NCBI RefSeq assembly: GCF_036516575.1
Contig: NZ_DATBTY010000003.1
Coordinates: forward strand, 1-64,000
Reading direction: 5' to 3'
DNA length: 64,000 nt
Source of the DNA: Cerasibacillus sp036516575
GTDB taxonomy: Bacteria; Bacillota; Bacilli; Bacillales; Amphibacillaceae
This document shows positions 46,601-57,800 of the stretch, in pieces. Within the stretch, counting starts at the first letter, position 1; each line of letters begins with the position of its first letter. The translations under genes were made by a program, and so were the position numbers. A model generated the notes under the pieces. That model saw only the letters and a program-made list of their open reading frames with translations. It was not told the DNA's origin and made no database searches.

Positions 46601-48591
46601 CGATTAGGAGTAAATAAGGCGCTATCTTGCAAAGTCTTGTCTTTACCTGATGTATCTCTCCATGTCAACGTCGCTTTATTTAAGAAAGAGGTACGCCCTT
46701 CCATCACCTGATTAAAATTAAATGAAGTCGTATACTCAATATAAATTGGTTTTGTTACTGTGTTTAAATGACCAACAAATTGAACACGTATCTCACCAGT
46801 CTGTCGGTCATATTTAAACACATAATTATTTTCACCCAACCTTTTCCCATCGTACAATACCGTATAGTCCTCTAATATTAATCCTTTTGGCAAAACATCC
46901 GTCATAACGACATGTCGCATTGATTTAGCATCTCTATTAATGTAAATGCCCCATTTTGTCGTTTTGTCCTTATAGTTCGTTGAATTGTAGAGGTGATACT
47001 TATTAAACACTTGTTGTGTCATCCATTGTCTAGCATTTTCTTCATGACCATTTCCGTCTTTCACACAGTTTGTGACATATCTATTTTCTTCAACGCGATT
47101 CGTCATTTTCGTTTGATATGTTACCTTATACGCTTGGTTAATATCTTGCTTAAAGCGAAGTGTCAACATATTTTCTTCTACATTCGTATCAAAGTTAGAA
47201 AAATGACCAGATTTCCCTTCTGAACCATCTTCTTTTATTTCGACTTCTTCGACCTTTACACTATTAGCAACCAATGCCTGCTCATCATCAAATGTATTCA
47301 CTAGAAACGCTTTGTCTTGTTCAATGAACTGTTCATTATAGTTGTATTTTACTTCCCACGTTATCGTCTGATTTGTCGTGTTATAGTTCACGACATGTTT
47401 TTTTAAAGGTTCCCCACGCTTTACAGAAACAGTTGCTTTTGTTGACACAGCTTCTATGTTTTGTCCTGTCAACGTTGCTTCATTATGGTACTCTTTATTA
47501 GTCTCATCCGTTATCATCGTTTCAAACACAACACGATATGCTTGATCTATATCACCAAATAATAATGGAAATGATTTGTTTAAAGAATCCGTAACTTGCT
47601 TTCCTAATTTAACAGAACCATCTAATTGAACATCGAGTTCGTAAATCGTTATAGAATCAGCTACAAGGTTTTGTTTTCTCCCTATTGAATCATGCAATTC
47701 AGCACTTTTGATTGGTTGTAAGTTTTTATTTATATCGAGTTCCCATGTAATCGTTTGAGCATTGTACGATTTATCCGGTGTCCCATTCTTTTCAATCGCT
47801 AATCCTTTCTTCGGTTCAAATTGAATGGGATACGTCACTGTTTTGTTATCATGAATTGGAAATTCAATTACTTGACTTGTGCTACCACTTAAATCTTCCC
47901 TAATCTCTGTCTGAATGTTAATAAATCCGGAAACGTTATCGACTTTTTCTATTTCTTTATTAAATGTCATTGTTACGGTGCCGTCTGTAAATAATTTATA
48001 TTGACCGAAAGTGGTTCCCGTACCGTTTATCAAATCGCCATTTATTTGATGATGCATTTGGAAAGCATCCGGTAAATTAAAAGTGTATGTCGCACCAGCA
48101 CCATATTTGTGGTTTTTTGGCAATTTGAATTCATACTTAATTGATAAATTTAAAATTCTTTCACTTGGATGTGGCATTCTTTCTGGTAATGTATCTCCAT
48201 TTGCTAAAGTAAGTTCTACATTTTTAATGATATTCTCTTTTATAATAAGAGATTTCTCTATCGATTCTTGTTCTTTAGACTTGTCTTTTTCTATCTGACT
48301 TTTACTTCGTTCTTCTATTATCTTAGATTCGTTTGGCTCTGGGTGCTGCTCCTTTGAAGGAACTTTTTCTTCTTGAAGAAATTCTGTCTGTTCTTTTGAT
48401 TCGAGTTTTCTCTTTTTCTCTTCTATTTCAGCACCTAAAGAACTAATCTTCTTCTGAATTATTTCTATATCTTCAGTGATTGTTGGTTTATTTAAATCTA
48501 ATTGTTCGGCAAAGATCATTAACGGCGGTACGAGACTATTAAATAATAGAAGGAATGTTAACGTTACTGTAAATATTCTCTTATTACGCAC
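43678..48591 (-). CDS. Large SpaA-repeat adhesin lacking an LPXTG motif
   Basis: This 1,637-residue secreted protein has a signal peptide, a charged region, an N-terminal adhesin domain (YEFKLPKNHKYGAGATYTF), five collagen-binding-like modules (each with a YN...TITWEV-type phrase) and six SpaA-like repeats (such as GHLDITKVDARTKRPLKGA). The C-terminus has a hydrophobic helix (ILFSGSVLIILAAVFLYF) with a short RVK tail but no LPXTG or variant ahead of it, so it may stay membrane-bound. It starts at GTG behind GAAGGGAT. It shares its N-terminal plan and SpaA repeats with the giant adhesin upstream, so the two are paralogues. Confidence 0.88.
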   Translation of the reverse strand: MRNKRIFTVTLTFLLLFNSLVPPLMIFAEQLDLNKPTITEDIEIIQKKISSLGAEIEEKKRKLESKEQTEFLQEEKVPSKEQHPEPNESKIIEERSKSQIEKDKSKEQESIEKSLIIKENIIKNVELTLANGDTLPERMPHPSERILNLSIKYEFKLPKNHKYGAGATYTFNLPDAFQMHHQINGDLINGTGTTFGQYKLFTDGTVTMTFNKEIEKVDNVSGFINIQTEIREDLSGSTSQVIEFPIHDNKTVTYPIQFEPKKGLAIEKNGTPDKSYNAQTITWELDINKNLQPIKSAELHDSIGRKQNLVADSITIYELDVQLDGSVKLGKQVTDSLNKSFPLLFGDIDQAYRVVFETMITDETNKEYHNEATLTGQNIEAVSTKATVSVKRGEPLKKHVVNYNTTNQTITWEVKYNYNEQFIEQDKAFLVNTFDDEQALVANSVKVEEVEIKEDGSEGKSGHFSNFDTNVEENMLTLRFKQDINQAYKVTYQTKMTNRVEENRYVTNCVKDGNGHEENARQWMTQQVFNKYHLYNSTNYKDKTTKWGIYINRDAKSMRHVVMTDVLPKGLILEDYTVLYDGKRLGENNYVFKYDRQTGEIRVQFVGHLNTVTKPIYIEYTTSFNFNQVMEGRTSFLNKATLTWRDTSGKDKTLQDSALFTPNRYTQENGFKKGFYNAESKEITWEVGVNYNNHELTQAAIENVIQPQQNINLDSIEVYKVDITPSGQWIKNNKPLKLNQDYEVDLISDSSFKVELGEINEPYIIVYRTHLEGQKIVPYYQNRSILKNGEVKLSESQALASIPNGGKYTLKEATQNKDNPRVLNWKVSINPTQSTLSKVLLTDQPSVNQMVLKDSFQLFDTIVDKNGNISKNTAQSLIKGKDYQVIFKKNEQGQDYFELIFEEKINRPYILEYDTYIMAGNNEYVYNKASLAAHELTDEETTTEHRHRIKLTDSDGGIESRIGHLDITKVDARTKRPLKGAEFTLFDREGEIKIGSVKTNDEGKASFKHLLFGSYIIKETEAPEGYVPNKEHKKITLDQETYQLTVENEKVIQAIEFKNIDAESKKPIGGAIFNLERKVDGQYESIALLTANQDGMIYKNNLKPGKYRFLEKQAAPGYQTNNKPIPFTIKHHQTKATRVISENLKLGSVELTKFNADDKSEVLKDAKFKLLDADGTVIHASLRTNDVGKIVVSHLQPGIYQFVEVKAPDYFILDPTPIEFEVKAKETATVKVNAPNHLLTGKVVLNLVDKEDNRIKLPGAIYKLVQEDGQVIKKHLLTDENGQIIVKDLKPGNYELIQIQAPKHYQSSKEKYKFTIDRNKTDKDKNTVEINAKNKLIPGAVEVVKVDKANHKLKLQSGIFELQDQQGHLIKKDLVTDRHGRLFITNLRPGIYQLVETKAPFGYQLDSEPIQFEINKSQRKPTAVIVKNELITGSVMLSLVDKGYHHFKLKGAVFELRDIDGHLIKSGLTTDQDGVLFVEGLHPGIYQLIEVLAPFGYQLDSTPIQFEIIKGQVSPLKLRVQKRLSKEERIDIQNTIKLRKQNKSAQTNDENQPIKEQDVITKDKLNAHTRFSDSQILDVKKDKDVNREKSTDNLATKSTDHTEEQQSIFDERSISYILFSGSVLIILAAVFLYFRVK

Positions 48592-48662
48592 ATAATCTAT
48601 CCCTTCTGAAATTTTTAATATGGAGCTTTTAAATTGAGCATTATAATTATACGAAACTATTC

Positions 48663-48708
48663 TCTACAAATAATAAACAAAAATGAGATTTTGTTTATTA
48701 TTTGTAGA
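48663..48708. repeat. 20-base perfect inverted repeat
   Basis: The arms 48663-48682 and 48689-48708 are perfectly complementary (the left begins TCTACAAATAATAAAC) around a 6-base loop, upstream of the 1,637-residue adhesin gene. It has no T-run of a terminator and lies near a TATAAT-containing promoter region. Confidence 0.75.
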
Positions 48709-48761
48709 AAACCTCTTTCGAAGGCACTAATACCTGTAAGTGTATAGCGCTATTAAAAAAT

Positions 48762-48791
48762 GATAAGAGTCTCAGAATAGAGACTCTTATC
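48762..48791 (-). terminator. Terminator after the giant adhesin
   Basis: GATAAGAGTCTC (48762-48773) pairs perfectly with GAGACTCTTATC (48780-48791), with T6 close behind on the minus strand. Confidence 0.9.
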
Positions 48792-48813
48792 TTGTAACAA
48801 TCGAATCACGATA

Positions 48814-51800
48814 TTATTCATTTATTTTGCGTCTTCTTACTAAAGCTAACACAATACCAATGACAATAATTAACGTTCCTACAAATATTAAGTTATACAT
48901 ATTTGTTGCTGTTTTAGGTAATTGTGTACCCGTTTTATTGTCTTCTGCTGTTTTTACTTCTTCTTCCGGTTTCTTCTGATTTTCTTTGTTTACATCTTCA
49001 TGTTTTCCTGGCTCATTAGGTTCGATAGGAATCAGTGTATTTGTAATGTCAAATCCATTGATTTCAGATGTATAACCTGGCACTTCAACTTCTTCGACAG
49101 TATATTCTATTGTTTTTCCTTCATGGTCATATGCAGGTAAACGTGAGAAATTATACTGCCAATTCATCTCAGCCGTCACTTCTAAGCTGTCTACTAGTTT
49201 ACCATTTGCTAATAAGTTAACGGTAATTGATGTTGGACGATCTGCAAGTGTATCGTTTTTCCATGTTTTTGTACCTGAGACATCTATTAAACCTACTCGA
49301 ATATTTGTAATGTCGAATCCATCGATTATTGTTTCATAACCATCAACCGATTCTTCTTCAACCGTGTACTCATAAGGAACACCGTTTTCATCATATGCTT
49401 CTAAATCGGTGAATTGATATAGCCAGTTATCTTTCGATGTTACTTCTTGAGAGTCTATTTTCTTTCCATTTTGGAGAAGATTTACAGTAATGGATTCCGG
49501 ACGGTCTTTTGAATCCTCATCCTTCCATGTTTTCGTACCTGATACTTCTGTCTTGCCTACACGTAAGTTTGTTAAATTATAACCATCAATTGTCGTTTCA
49601 TATCCTTTAACGGATTCTTCTTTAATTGAATACGTGTAAGCGACTCCGCTTTCATCGAATGCTTCTAAATCGGTGAAAATGTATTCCCAATTATTTTCAG
49701 CTGTGACTTTTTGAGAATCAATTTCCTCATCATTTTGTAGAAGTTTCACTGTGATTGATTCTGGACGATCTTTAGAATTTCCATCCTTCCAAGTCTTCAT
49801 TCCAGATACTTCTGTTTTACCTGCTCGGACGTTCGTTAAATCATAGCCGTCAATTATTGTTTCATATCCTTTGACTGTTTCTTCTTCGACTGCGTACTTG
49901 TAAGCTACGCCGTTCTCATCGAATTCATCTAAATCAGTAAAACTGTACTCCCAATCATCATCTGCTGTCACTTCTTGAGAGTCTATCTCCTTACCATTTT
50001 GTAAGAGTTTCACTGTAATAGATTCCGGACGAGTCTCTGAATTATCGTCTAGCCATGTTTTCGTACCTGATACTTCTGTCTTTCCTACACGAAGGTTTGT
50101 TATGTCGAATCCATCAATTATTGTATCGTAACCTTCGATTGACTGTTCTTCAACCGTATACTCATAAGCCATACCATTTTTATCATATGCTTCCAGATCT
50201 TCGAAAGTATATGACCAACCTTCGTCTTTTGTTAACTTGACTGTCTCAATGATTTCACCATTTTGTAACAGATGAACGATTATCGTATCTGGACGTTTAG
50301 TTGATTCACTATCCAACCAACCTTTTGTAACTTCAATTGATTTCTTCTCTGAACGCGTATTTGTGATATCAAATCCGTCAACATCAGATTTATAACCTGG
50401 AACATCATGTTCTTTAACCGTATACTCGTAAACGACACCTTCTTCATCATACTTATCTAAGTCTGTGAAGCTGTAGGTCCAATCGTCTTCAGCCGTGACT
50501 ACTTGCGTGTCAACAACGACACCGTTTTGAAGTAAGTTTATCTTGATAGAGCCAGGTCGATCTTGTGGATTGTCATCTTTCCATATTTTTGTTCCCTCTA
50601 CCACTACCGTACCTGTACGAACATTAGTCATAACAAAACCATCTTCGGCATTTCCTGTAATCCCTTTTAACTTATAGTTTCCATCTATATTTTTTTCTTT
50701 GACGGTATACGTATAAGCCGCTCCTTCTTCGTCGAATGCGACAATATTTTCAAATATGTGTTTCCAATCTTGTAATGCCCCTACTTTAGCTTCCGTCACA
50801 TATTCATTGTTACGATACAGCTCAACAACAACAAAATCTGGACGATCTTTGGAATTTTCATCTTTCCATTCTTTTTCTACTTCAATAGATGTCATTAGAA
50901 CGTTTGTTATGACGAAGCCGTTCTCCATATCACCAGTTATGCTTTCAAGTTCATATCCATCAACTGACTTCTCTTTAACTGTATATTCATAAGCAACGCC
51001 ATCTTTGTCAAATGCATCCAAGTCTGTAAAGATATGCTTCCATTCACCGTCTTTATTTACATTGATTTCAGCTGTTTTAATCGGAACATTTTTATTGTCA
51101 CTACGATATAATTCGACTTCGACTTTTTCCGGACGACGATCTGTTTTGTTATTGTCATTCCATTGCTTAGTCACTTCAACAGACGTTTTATCTTCACGGA
51201 TATTCGTGATTTTTACACCATTAGATGTTTCCTCTTGCTTTGTTTTATAACCGGCAACTGGTAGCTCTTTCACTTCATAAGAGTATGGTAATCCTTCCTC
51301 ATCATACATTTCTAAATGATCGAAAGTATATTTCCAGTCATCAGTAGCTCTAATCACAGCTGTACGATATGCTTTTTGTTCGTTGTCACTTCTAAAAAGT
51401 TCAACCGTTATATGATCAGGACGCTTATCACCTACTGCTTTAACGATCGGTTGATAACCAGGTACATTTCGTTCTTTAACAATATATTTAATAATGTTAC
51501 CCTCTTCATCATACTTTTCTAAGTCTGTAAATGTATGTTGCCAAACATCCTTCGTATCTGGCTCAATAATCACTGTATCGACTAGTTTATTCTGTTCAGC
51601 GTCTTTTTGGAATAATTGGACTGTAATACTTTCAGGACGACTTTCAGTTTCAGGTGTATCAAGCCATTCTTTAGTTATGTCGATTTCCGTCTTTTCACTA
51701 CGGACATTTGTAATCTTATAATCTCCATTTTCAGTTGTTTCTATTGATTTCGTCTTATAACCTTTAACTGGTTCTTCTTCAATATTGTATGCATAGGCTT

Positions 51801-54800
51801 TTCCATTTTCATCATATTTAGGTAGGTCCTTGAATATATATTCCCATTTGCCTTCTTTTGCGTAAATAGTAGCTGCATCTACAGGACGGCCATTTTGAAG
51901 AAGATTTACAGTTATCTCATCTGGCCTGTCTGCAATATGATCATCTAACCATTCTTTTACAACTTTAATATCAGTCGTACCAATACGTGTATTAATGATG
52001 TCATTTCCATCTACAGTTGACTGATATCCCTTTGGCACATTGTTCTCTTTTACTTTATAAACATAAGGTATTCCTTCTTCATCATACTTTGGAAGGTCAG
52101 TAAAAGAGTATTTCCAGTCATCTTCAGCCGTTACCTTTTTTGTAAATGTTTCTCCATCGTTTCGCTCAAGCATGACTTCTATTTCTTCAGGACGGTCCGG
52201 ATTATGATCATCCTTCCATGTTTTCTTACCTTCTACCGTTGTCAAACCTGTTCGAACGTTTGTAATTTTAACTTCATCACCATTAGAAGTAATGGTCGAT
52301 TTATAACCAGGTACAGGCTGTTCTACAATCTTATATTTATAGGCTTTCCCATTTTCATCGAATGCTGGTAAATCCGTAAATACATGCTCCCAATTACCGT
52401 TCTGATCTGGTTTGATAACCTTATCTTTGAATGACTTTTCTGGAAAATCTTTTTCATCATGAAGCTTTTGATAAAGCTCTATTGAAATACTATTTGGACG
52501 TTGAGCTGTATTTTCTTCATCTTTCCATGTTTTCGTTACTTTAATATCTTTTTCACCTGTACGAACATTTGTGATTTTAAAACCGTTATCTGTTGTTTCA
52601 AAATTCTTCTGCTTGTAACCAGAAATATCTTTTTCTTTTACTGTATACTTATATTTATCGCCATCTACATCATAGATTGGTAAATTAATAAATTCATGTG
52701 TCCAATCATTGATAGCTTTAATCTTGTCGGTTTTTAGAAGTTGTTCATCTTGATATAATTCAACAGTGATTTCAGATGGACGATCTTTCAGTGCATTATG
52801 ATCATCTTCCCAATACTTCTCAACTTCGATTGTAGTTGTTAGTACGTTAATTATTTCAAAGCCGTCTTTAGCATGACCGGTTATACTTTCTAGTTTATAT
52901 CCTTCAATAGGTGCTTCTTGTACAGTGTATTCGTATTTATTCCCCTGTTTATCTACAGCATCTAACTCTGTAAAAATATGTGACCAATTGTCTTCAGCAC
53001 TTATCTTTTCTATCTTATAGGGTTGTTGCTTATTATCGCTACGATAGAGCTGTAGCTCAATATGAGCAGGTCTCTTATCAATGTTACTTTGATCATTCCA
53101 TTTTTTAGTTACCGGTATATCAACGAGCTTATAATTTTTCACATTTGGAACATTTACTACCTTATTAGGACCAAGTTCAATTTCAAACTCGATTGTCCCC
53201 CAATATGGCTGATACCCTGGTAAAGGAGCTACTTCCTTAAATTTATATTTTCCAGGACGTAAATTGTCAACAAAAATGTGACCATTCTCATCTGTTTTAT
53301 GTGTTGTTTTTTCATATGTTCCATCATTTTTTAGCTCAATCGGTTCTAAAGTAAATTCTACACCTTCTAAAGGTTTGTCTGTATCGCCATCAATTTTAGT
53401 TAATTCAACTGAACCTTTGACTATATCGTTATGAATAGGACCAACAGAAATGGATTGTGTCGTTTCTACTGTTTCTGAAACAGTGAAAGACTCCGTTAAA
53501 CCGTCACCTTGAATCTTATACCCGTGTGGTGGCTCTATTTCTTTAAGCTTATACGTACCAGCCGGTAAACCTGTAATACTTATTTTACCTTCTTGATTTG
53601 TTTTTAAGTTCGTAAAGCCAGCAATCGGTTCTTGACTTGTCGCATCAATAACGTTAAATATAGCACCTGCTAACCTATGATAGGCTGTTTCTGAATCTTG
53701 TTTTTGCAAGATAACTTCTGCAAACGGATCATTTTTTATCTCTTTTGTTACAATCTTACCTTCATGTACATCATCTAGTGAAATTTCTATTATTATTTTC
53801 TCATCTTTTTTAATATATCCTTCAGGTGCTTCTATTTCTTCTACATAATAAGTACCTGGTTTTAATTCAGTTTCAAACTGAATTTCACCCCTATTATTCG
53901 TTATTCCGGTTTCGATTTCATTACCATCTTCATCTGTTAACTTAAATTTAGACTCTGCTAATTTTTTCGAAGGGTGAATAGCATCCATTTTGACTACTTT
54001 GATTTTTGCTGTTTTTACTTCGTTTGTAATCGTATCTAGTGCAAGCGTTTCAACTTTTTCACTTCGATTAATTGTAAATTCTATACCATCTTTTGCTTTA
54101 GAAGAAAGTTTATAACCATATGGTGCTTGTATTTCTTTAAGTATATAGTTACCAGGACGTAAATCTTTTGATGTTGCTTCGCCCTTTTCATCCGTTGTGA
54201 TAACATCAACTAATTGCTTTGCTTCATTAATAATATGAAAAACAGCTCCCGATAAAGGTTGATCCGTATGATCAAAGTCAACTTTTTTAATTGTAACTTT
54301 ACCTGGAATTAATTCATTTTCAACAGTGATTTTATCTATTTCTGTTTGTTTGTCTTCAATAGAAAAATCATATTTGTTTTCATTTTTTTGATAATACTCT
54401 TGCGGTGTCTTTTCCAAGAAATAATAATTTCCAGGCTCGAGATCTTCTACTATGATAGCACCATCTTTATCCGTCGTATGTTCACTGTGCAAGATGTCAT
54501 CTTTATACAATTGGAACACAACGCCTGTTAATGGTATGTCATCTGTACCATCGATTTTTTTCAACTGAACGTGGCGTTTAATCTTTTTATTTTTCACTTC
54601 TAATTGTGTTATTTTTTCGTTTACTTTTACGACTTGTTCGTCTTTGATACCGACAACATATCCTTCAGGTGCTGACTCCTCTTTTAAAATATAATTTGTA
54701 TATAAAAGATTTTTAAAAGTAGCTATTCCTTCTTCATTTGTAGTAGCCGTTTTTAGTAATACTTCACCTGTTTCGTCATAAAGTTCGAAAATCGCACCTT

Positions 54801-57800
54801 CTAAAGTGACAGACTTGTCATCATAATCAACTTTTTTAACTTGTAAGCTGCCTACTTCTCCGTTAATTCCACCACTTACATTGCTCAGTTCAATCTTTTG
54901 TGTAAAGGAATGATCAGTCTCTAAATCCTTTGTTTCCTCAGCATTGAATCGAGCTTCATTAGATATATCACCATCACCTTTATACAATATATAAGTATCA
55001 TACTCTAAGACATAAGCACGATCGATCTTGTCGGCAATAAAATCGATTGTAAATGTTTCTTGTCCTTCGTCGTTTTCTTCAATTGTTACGGTATAATGTT
55101 CGCCCTCATTTAGTAATTTTTCAGGGTTTTTTGTAATACCCTTTTCAGTAACAGTTGTCTCATAAATCTTGATTGTATCTTTTAATAACTTTTGATTAAT
55201 ACTAGGCGTATCCGTTAATGATAGATTTGATACCGTTGACTGTGTAAAGTTAAGATTAACGTTCCAATGGACAATACGTGGGTTATCACTATCTTGTTCT
55301 GCGTTTTTCTTTGTATATTCACCACCATGTGTTGGCTTTACGGTAGCTTTTAATTCATTATCTTCTTGATTCTTACTCTTTACTGTCGCTATATTATCAT
55401 ACTTTTCATCTACTAATTTTTCATTCAAATCTGTTGTATATTCAATGACATAAGGTGTCGCAATGTCACCAAGTACTACTTTAAAACCCGGCTCATCATT
55501 TATTCCAACTATTTCTTTAATATCAACACCTTTGATTTCTTCACCTTTTTTAAATCCATTTGCTGTTCCTGTCAATATCATGTCATATACTTTAACATTA
55601 TTTATATCAAAGTTCTGATCCCCTGTAATAAAGTCTTCGACGACGACATCTTCAAGTGTTGCTTTATTATAGTTCACGCCAATAGTCCATGTAATTTCTT
55701 TTGTGACAGGATTGTATTTACCTTTTTTAAATCCGTTTGCTTTCGTAAAACTATCTGGATCAAACTCTGCAGTTCCCTCTTTGGTGATTTTTATTGTTTC
55801 ATTTTCTGGAATCCATTCTAATTGAGCTTTATTCGTAAATTTGACACCTTTTGAATCCACTTTGTCATAATCGATTTCTGTTACATATGTGATATAAACT
55901 CTTTTTGTTAACTCTTGATTAAATTCAATTTCTATTTTTCGACTATCTTCATCGTAATGATATGAGTAATGCTTACCTTCTTCCCAATCAATCCCGTCAT
56001 GAGTGACATGTAAATTTTTCGGTGAAAATCCTTTAGGTAATGTATCAAAGAACGCAACATCTTTCATCTGTTGTTCGTCTCTGTTAATTAAGATTGTCCA
56101 GCTCGTCTCTTTTTTATTATAATCAGGCTTTCCATCATGTGATTTAATAAAAATACCTTGACTGATAAACTGTCCACCCTTAATAACATTTTCGTATTCG
56201 TCTGAAATTGTATTAGTTACATTTCCATCTGCATTAACTCGTTCAGTCGCTCTTGTTTGATAAATTATTTTATACCCTTTATCTACTTTCTCATTAAACT
56301 GAAAATCAAAACCGTTATCAGTATGTGTCACTGTATATTTATCAGAACTAACTTCTATCGTATTAATTTCTTCACCGGTTTTCGAATCAATTTCTACCTC
56401 TACAACCGTTAAGCTACCTTCCACAAATTCTTGGTTTTTTCCAAATATGTCTTTTAATTTCGCTTTGTTCTGCGGAATATCTTTTTCATCATAGTTATAT
56501 TTTACTTCCCACTTAATCGTCTGTGAAACATTATTATAATCAACTGATTTCTTATCAAGTGGTTTACCACGCTTTACAGAAACGGTTGCACTTGCGTTAG
56601 CTGGGTCAATATTACTCCCGCTCAATGTCGCGTCGTTTTCATATACTTCACCTTTATCAGTTTTCGGTATCTCTGTTTCATAGATAACACGATATGCAGA
56701 ATCTATTTCTCCCATATGGAGTGGAAACTCCTCGCCGAATCCATGATTTTCCATTTCCACCGTCTTACTTTCATCAATCGTTCCATCTGCATTAATATGA
56801 AGTTTGAAAACTCTTAGTGAGCCTTCTTTAAATGCGTGATTTCCTTTAGTTACATCTTCAAGGGTCGCATCTTCAATAGTATTTAAATTTTTATTAAAAT
56901 CTACTGTCCACGTAATCGTTTCTGTGTTATAAACTTTATTCGGCATTCCTTGCTTGTCTATTGATGAGCCACTTGGAATAAACTTAACTGGAAAATCAAT
57001 AGATTCCTCTCCGGAAACAGGGAAACGAAGTGTTTCTCCTTCTGCAGGACCTGTGTAATGTTTATCAAAATTTGACTCTGCTTTAATATGTCCTGATATA
57101 TCTTTTCTTCCTACGATATTCTCATTAAATGTTATAACAATTTTGCCATTTTTAGTTAGGATAAAATGACCAAAAACTGTCCCGTCTGGTGATGTTAACT
57201 CAGTAGGTTCAGGATTTGGCTGTACGGTAAACATATCTGGAATATTAATTGTATATGTTGACCCTGCTCCATAAGAATGATCAGCCGGAAGTGCAAATTC
57301 ATATAATATCTCTACTTGAAATTCATTATATGGATACTCAACAATAATTTCTGTTCCCGGCAACAATTCTTGTTCAGTTCCATCATCTAACTTTTGTTTC
57401 AGCTTGACATCTGTAATGATATTTTCCTTTATTTCGACAGCTTCTTTTACTTCTCTTTCCTCGTCGTTTTCCCTATTGACTTCTTTCAACTGATTCTTTT
57501 CATGCTTCTCTTTTGTCTTTAATGTTTGTTTTTCTTCTTTCTCTACGTTATCTATTATGTCTTGTTTTTCTTCTTGTTTATTCTGAATATCAATTTTATC
57601 TTCAGATATAGACTCGTTTGATTTCTCTGTTTCTACTTTTTCTTCAACGCCATTTGAAACACTCTCATCAGGCGATAAGTCACTTTCTGATAGATCTTCA
57701 GAAGATTCCTCTTGCACTTCTATTTCTTCGTTTCCTAGTTTAGATTCCTCCGCTTCTTCATCAGCGACGACTTGCTGATGTTCCATTGTTCCTTCGGCGA

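Noticed and set aside
48814..53135. Tandem repeats considered as CRISPR-like or as DNA satellites
   Set aside because: The repeats are in frame, about 260-300 bases long and encode Cna_B domains.
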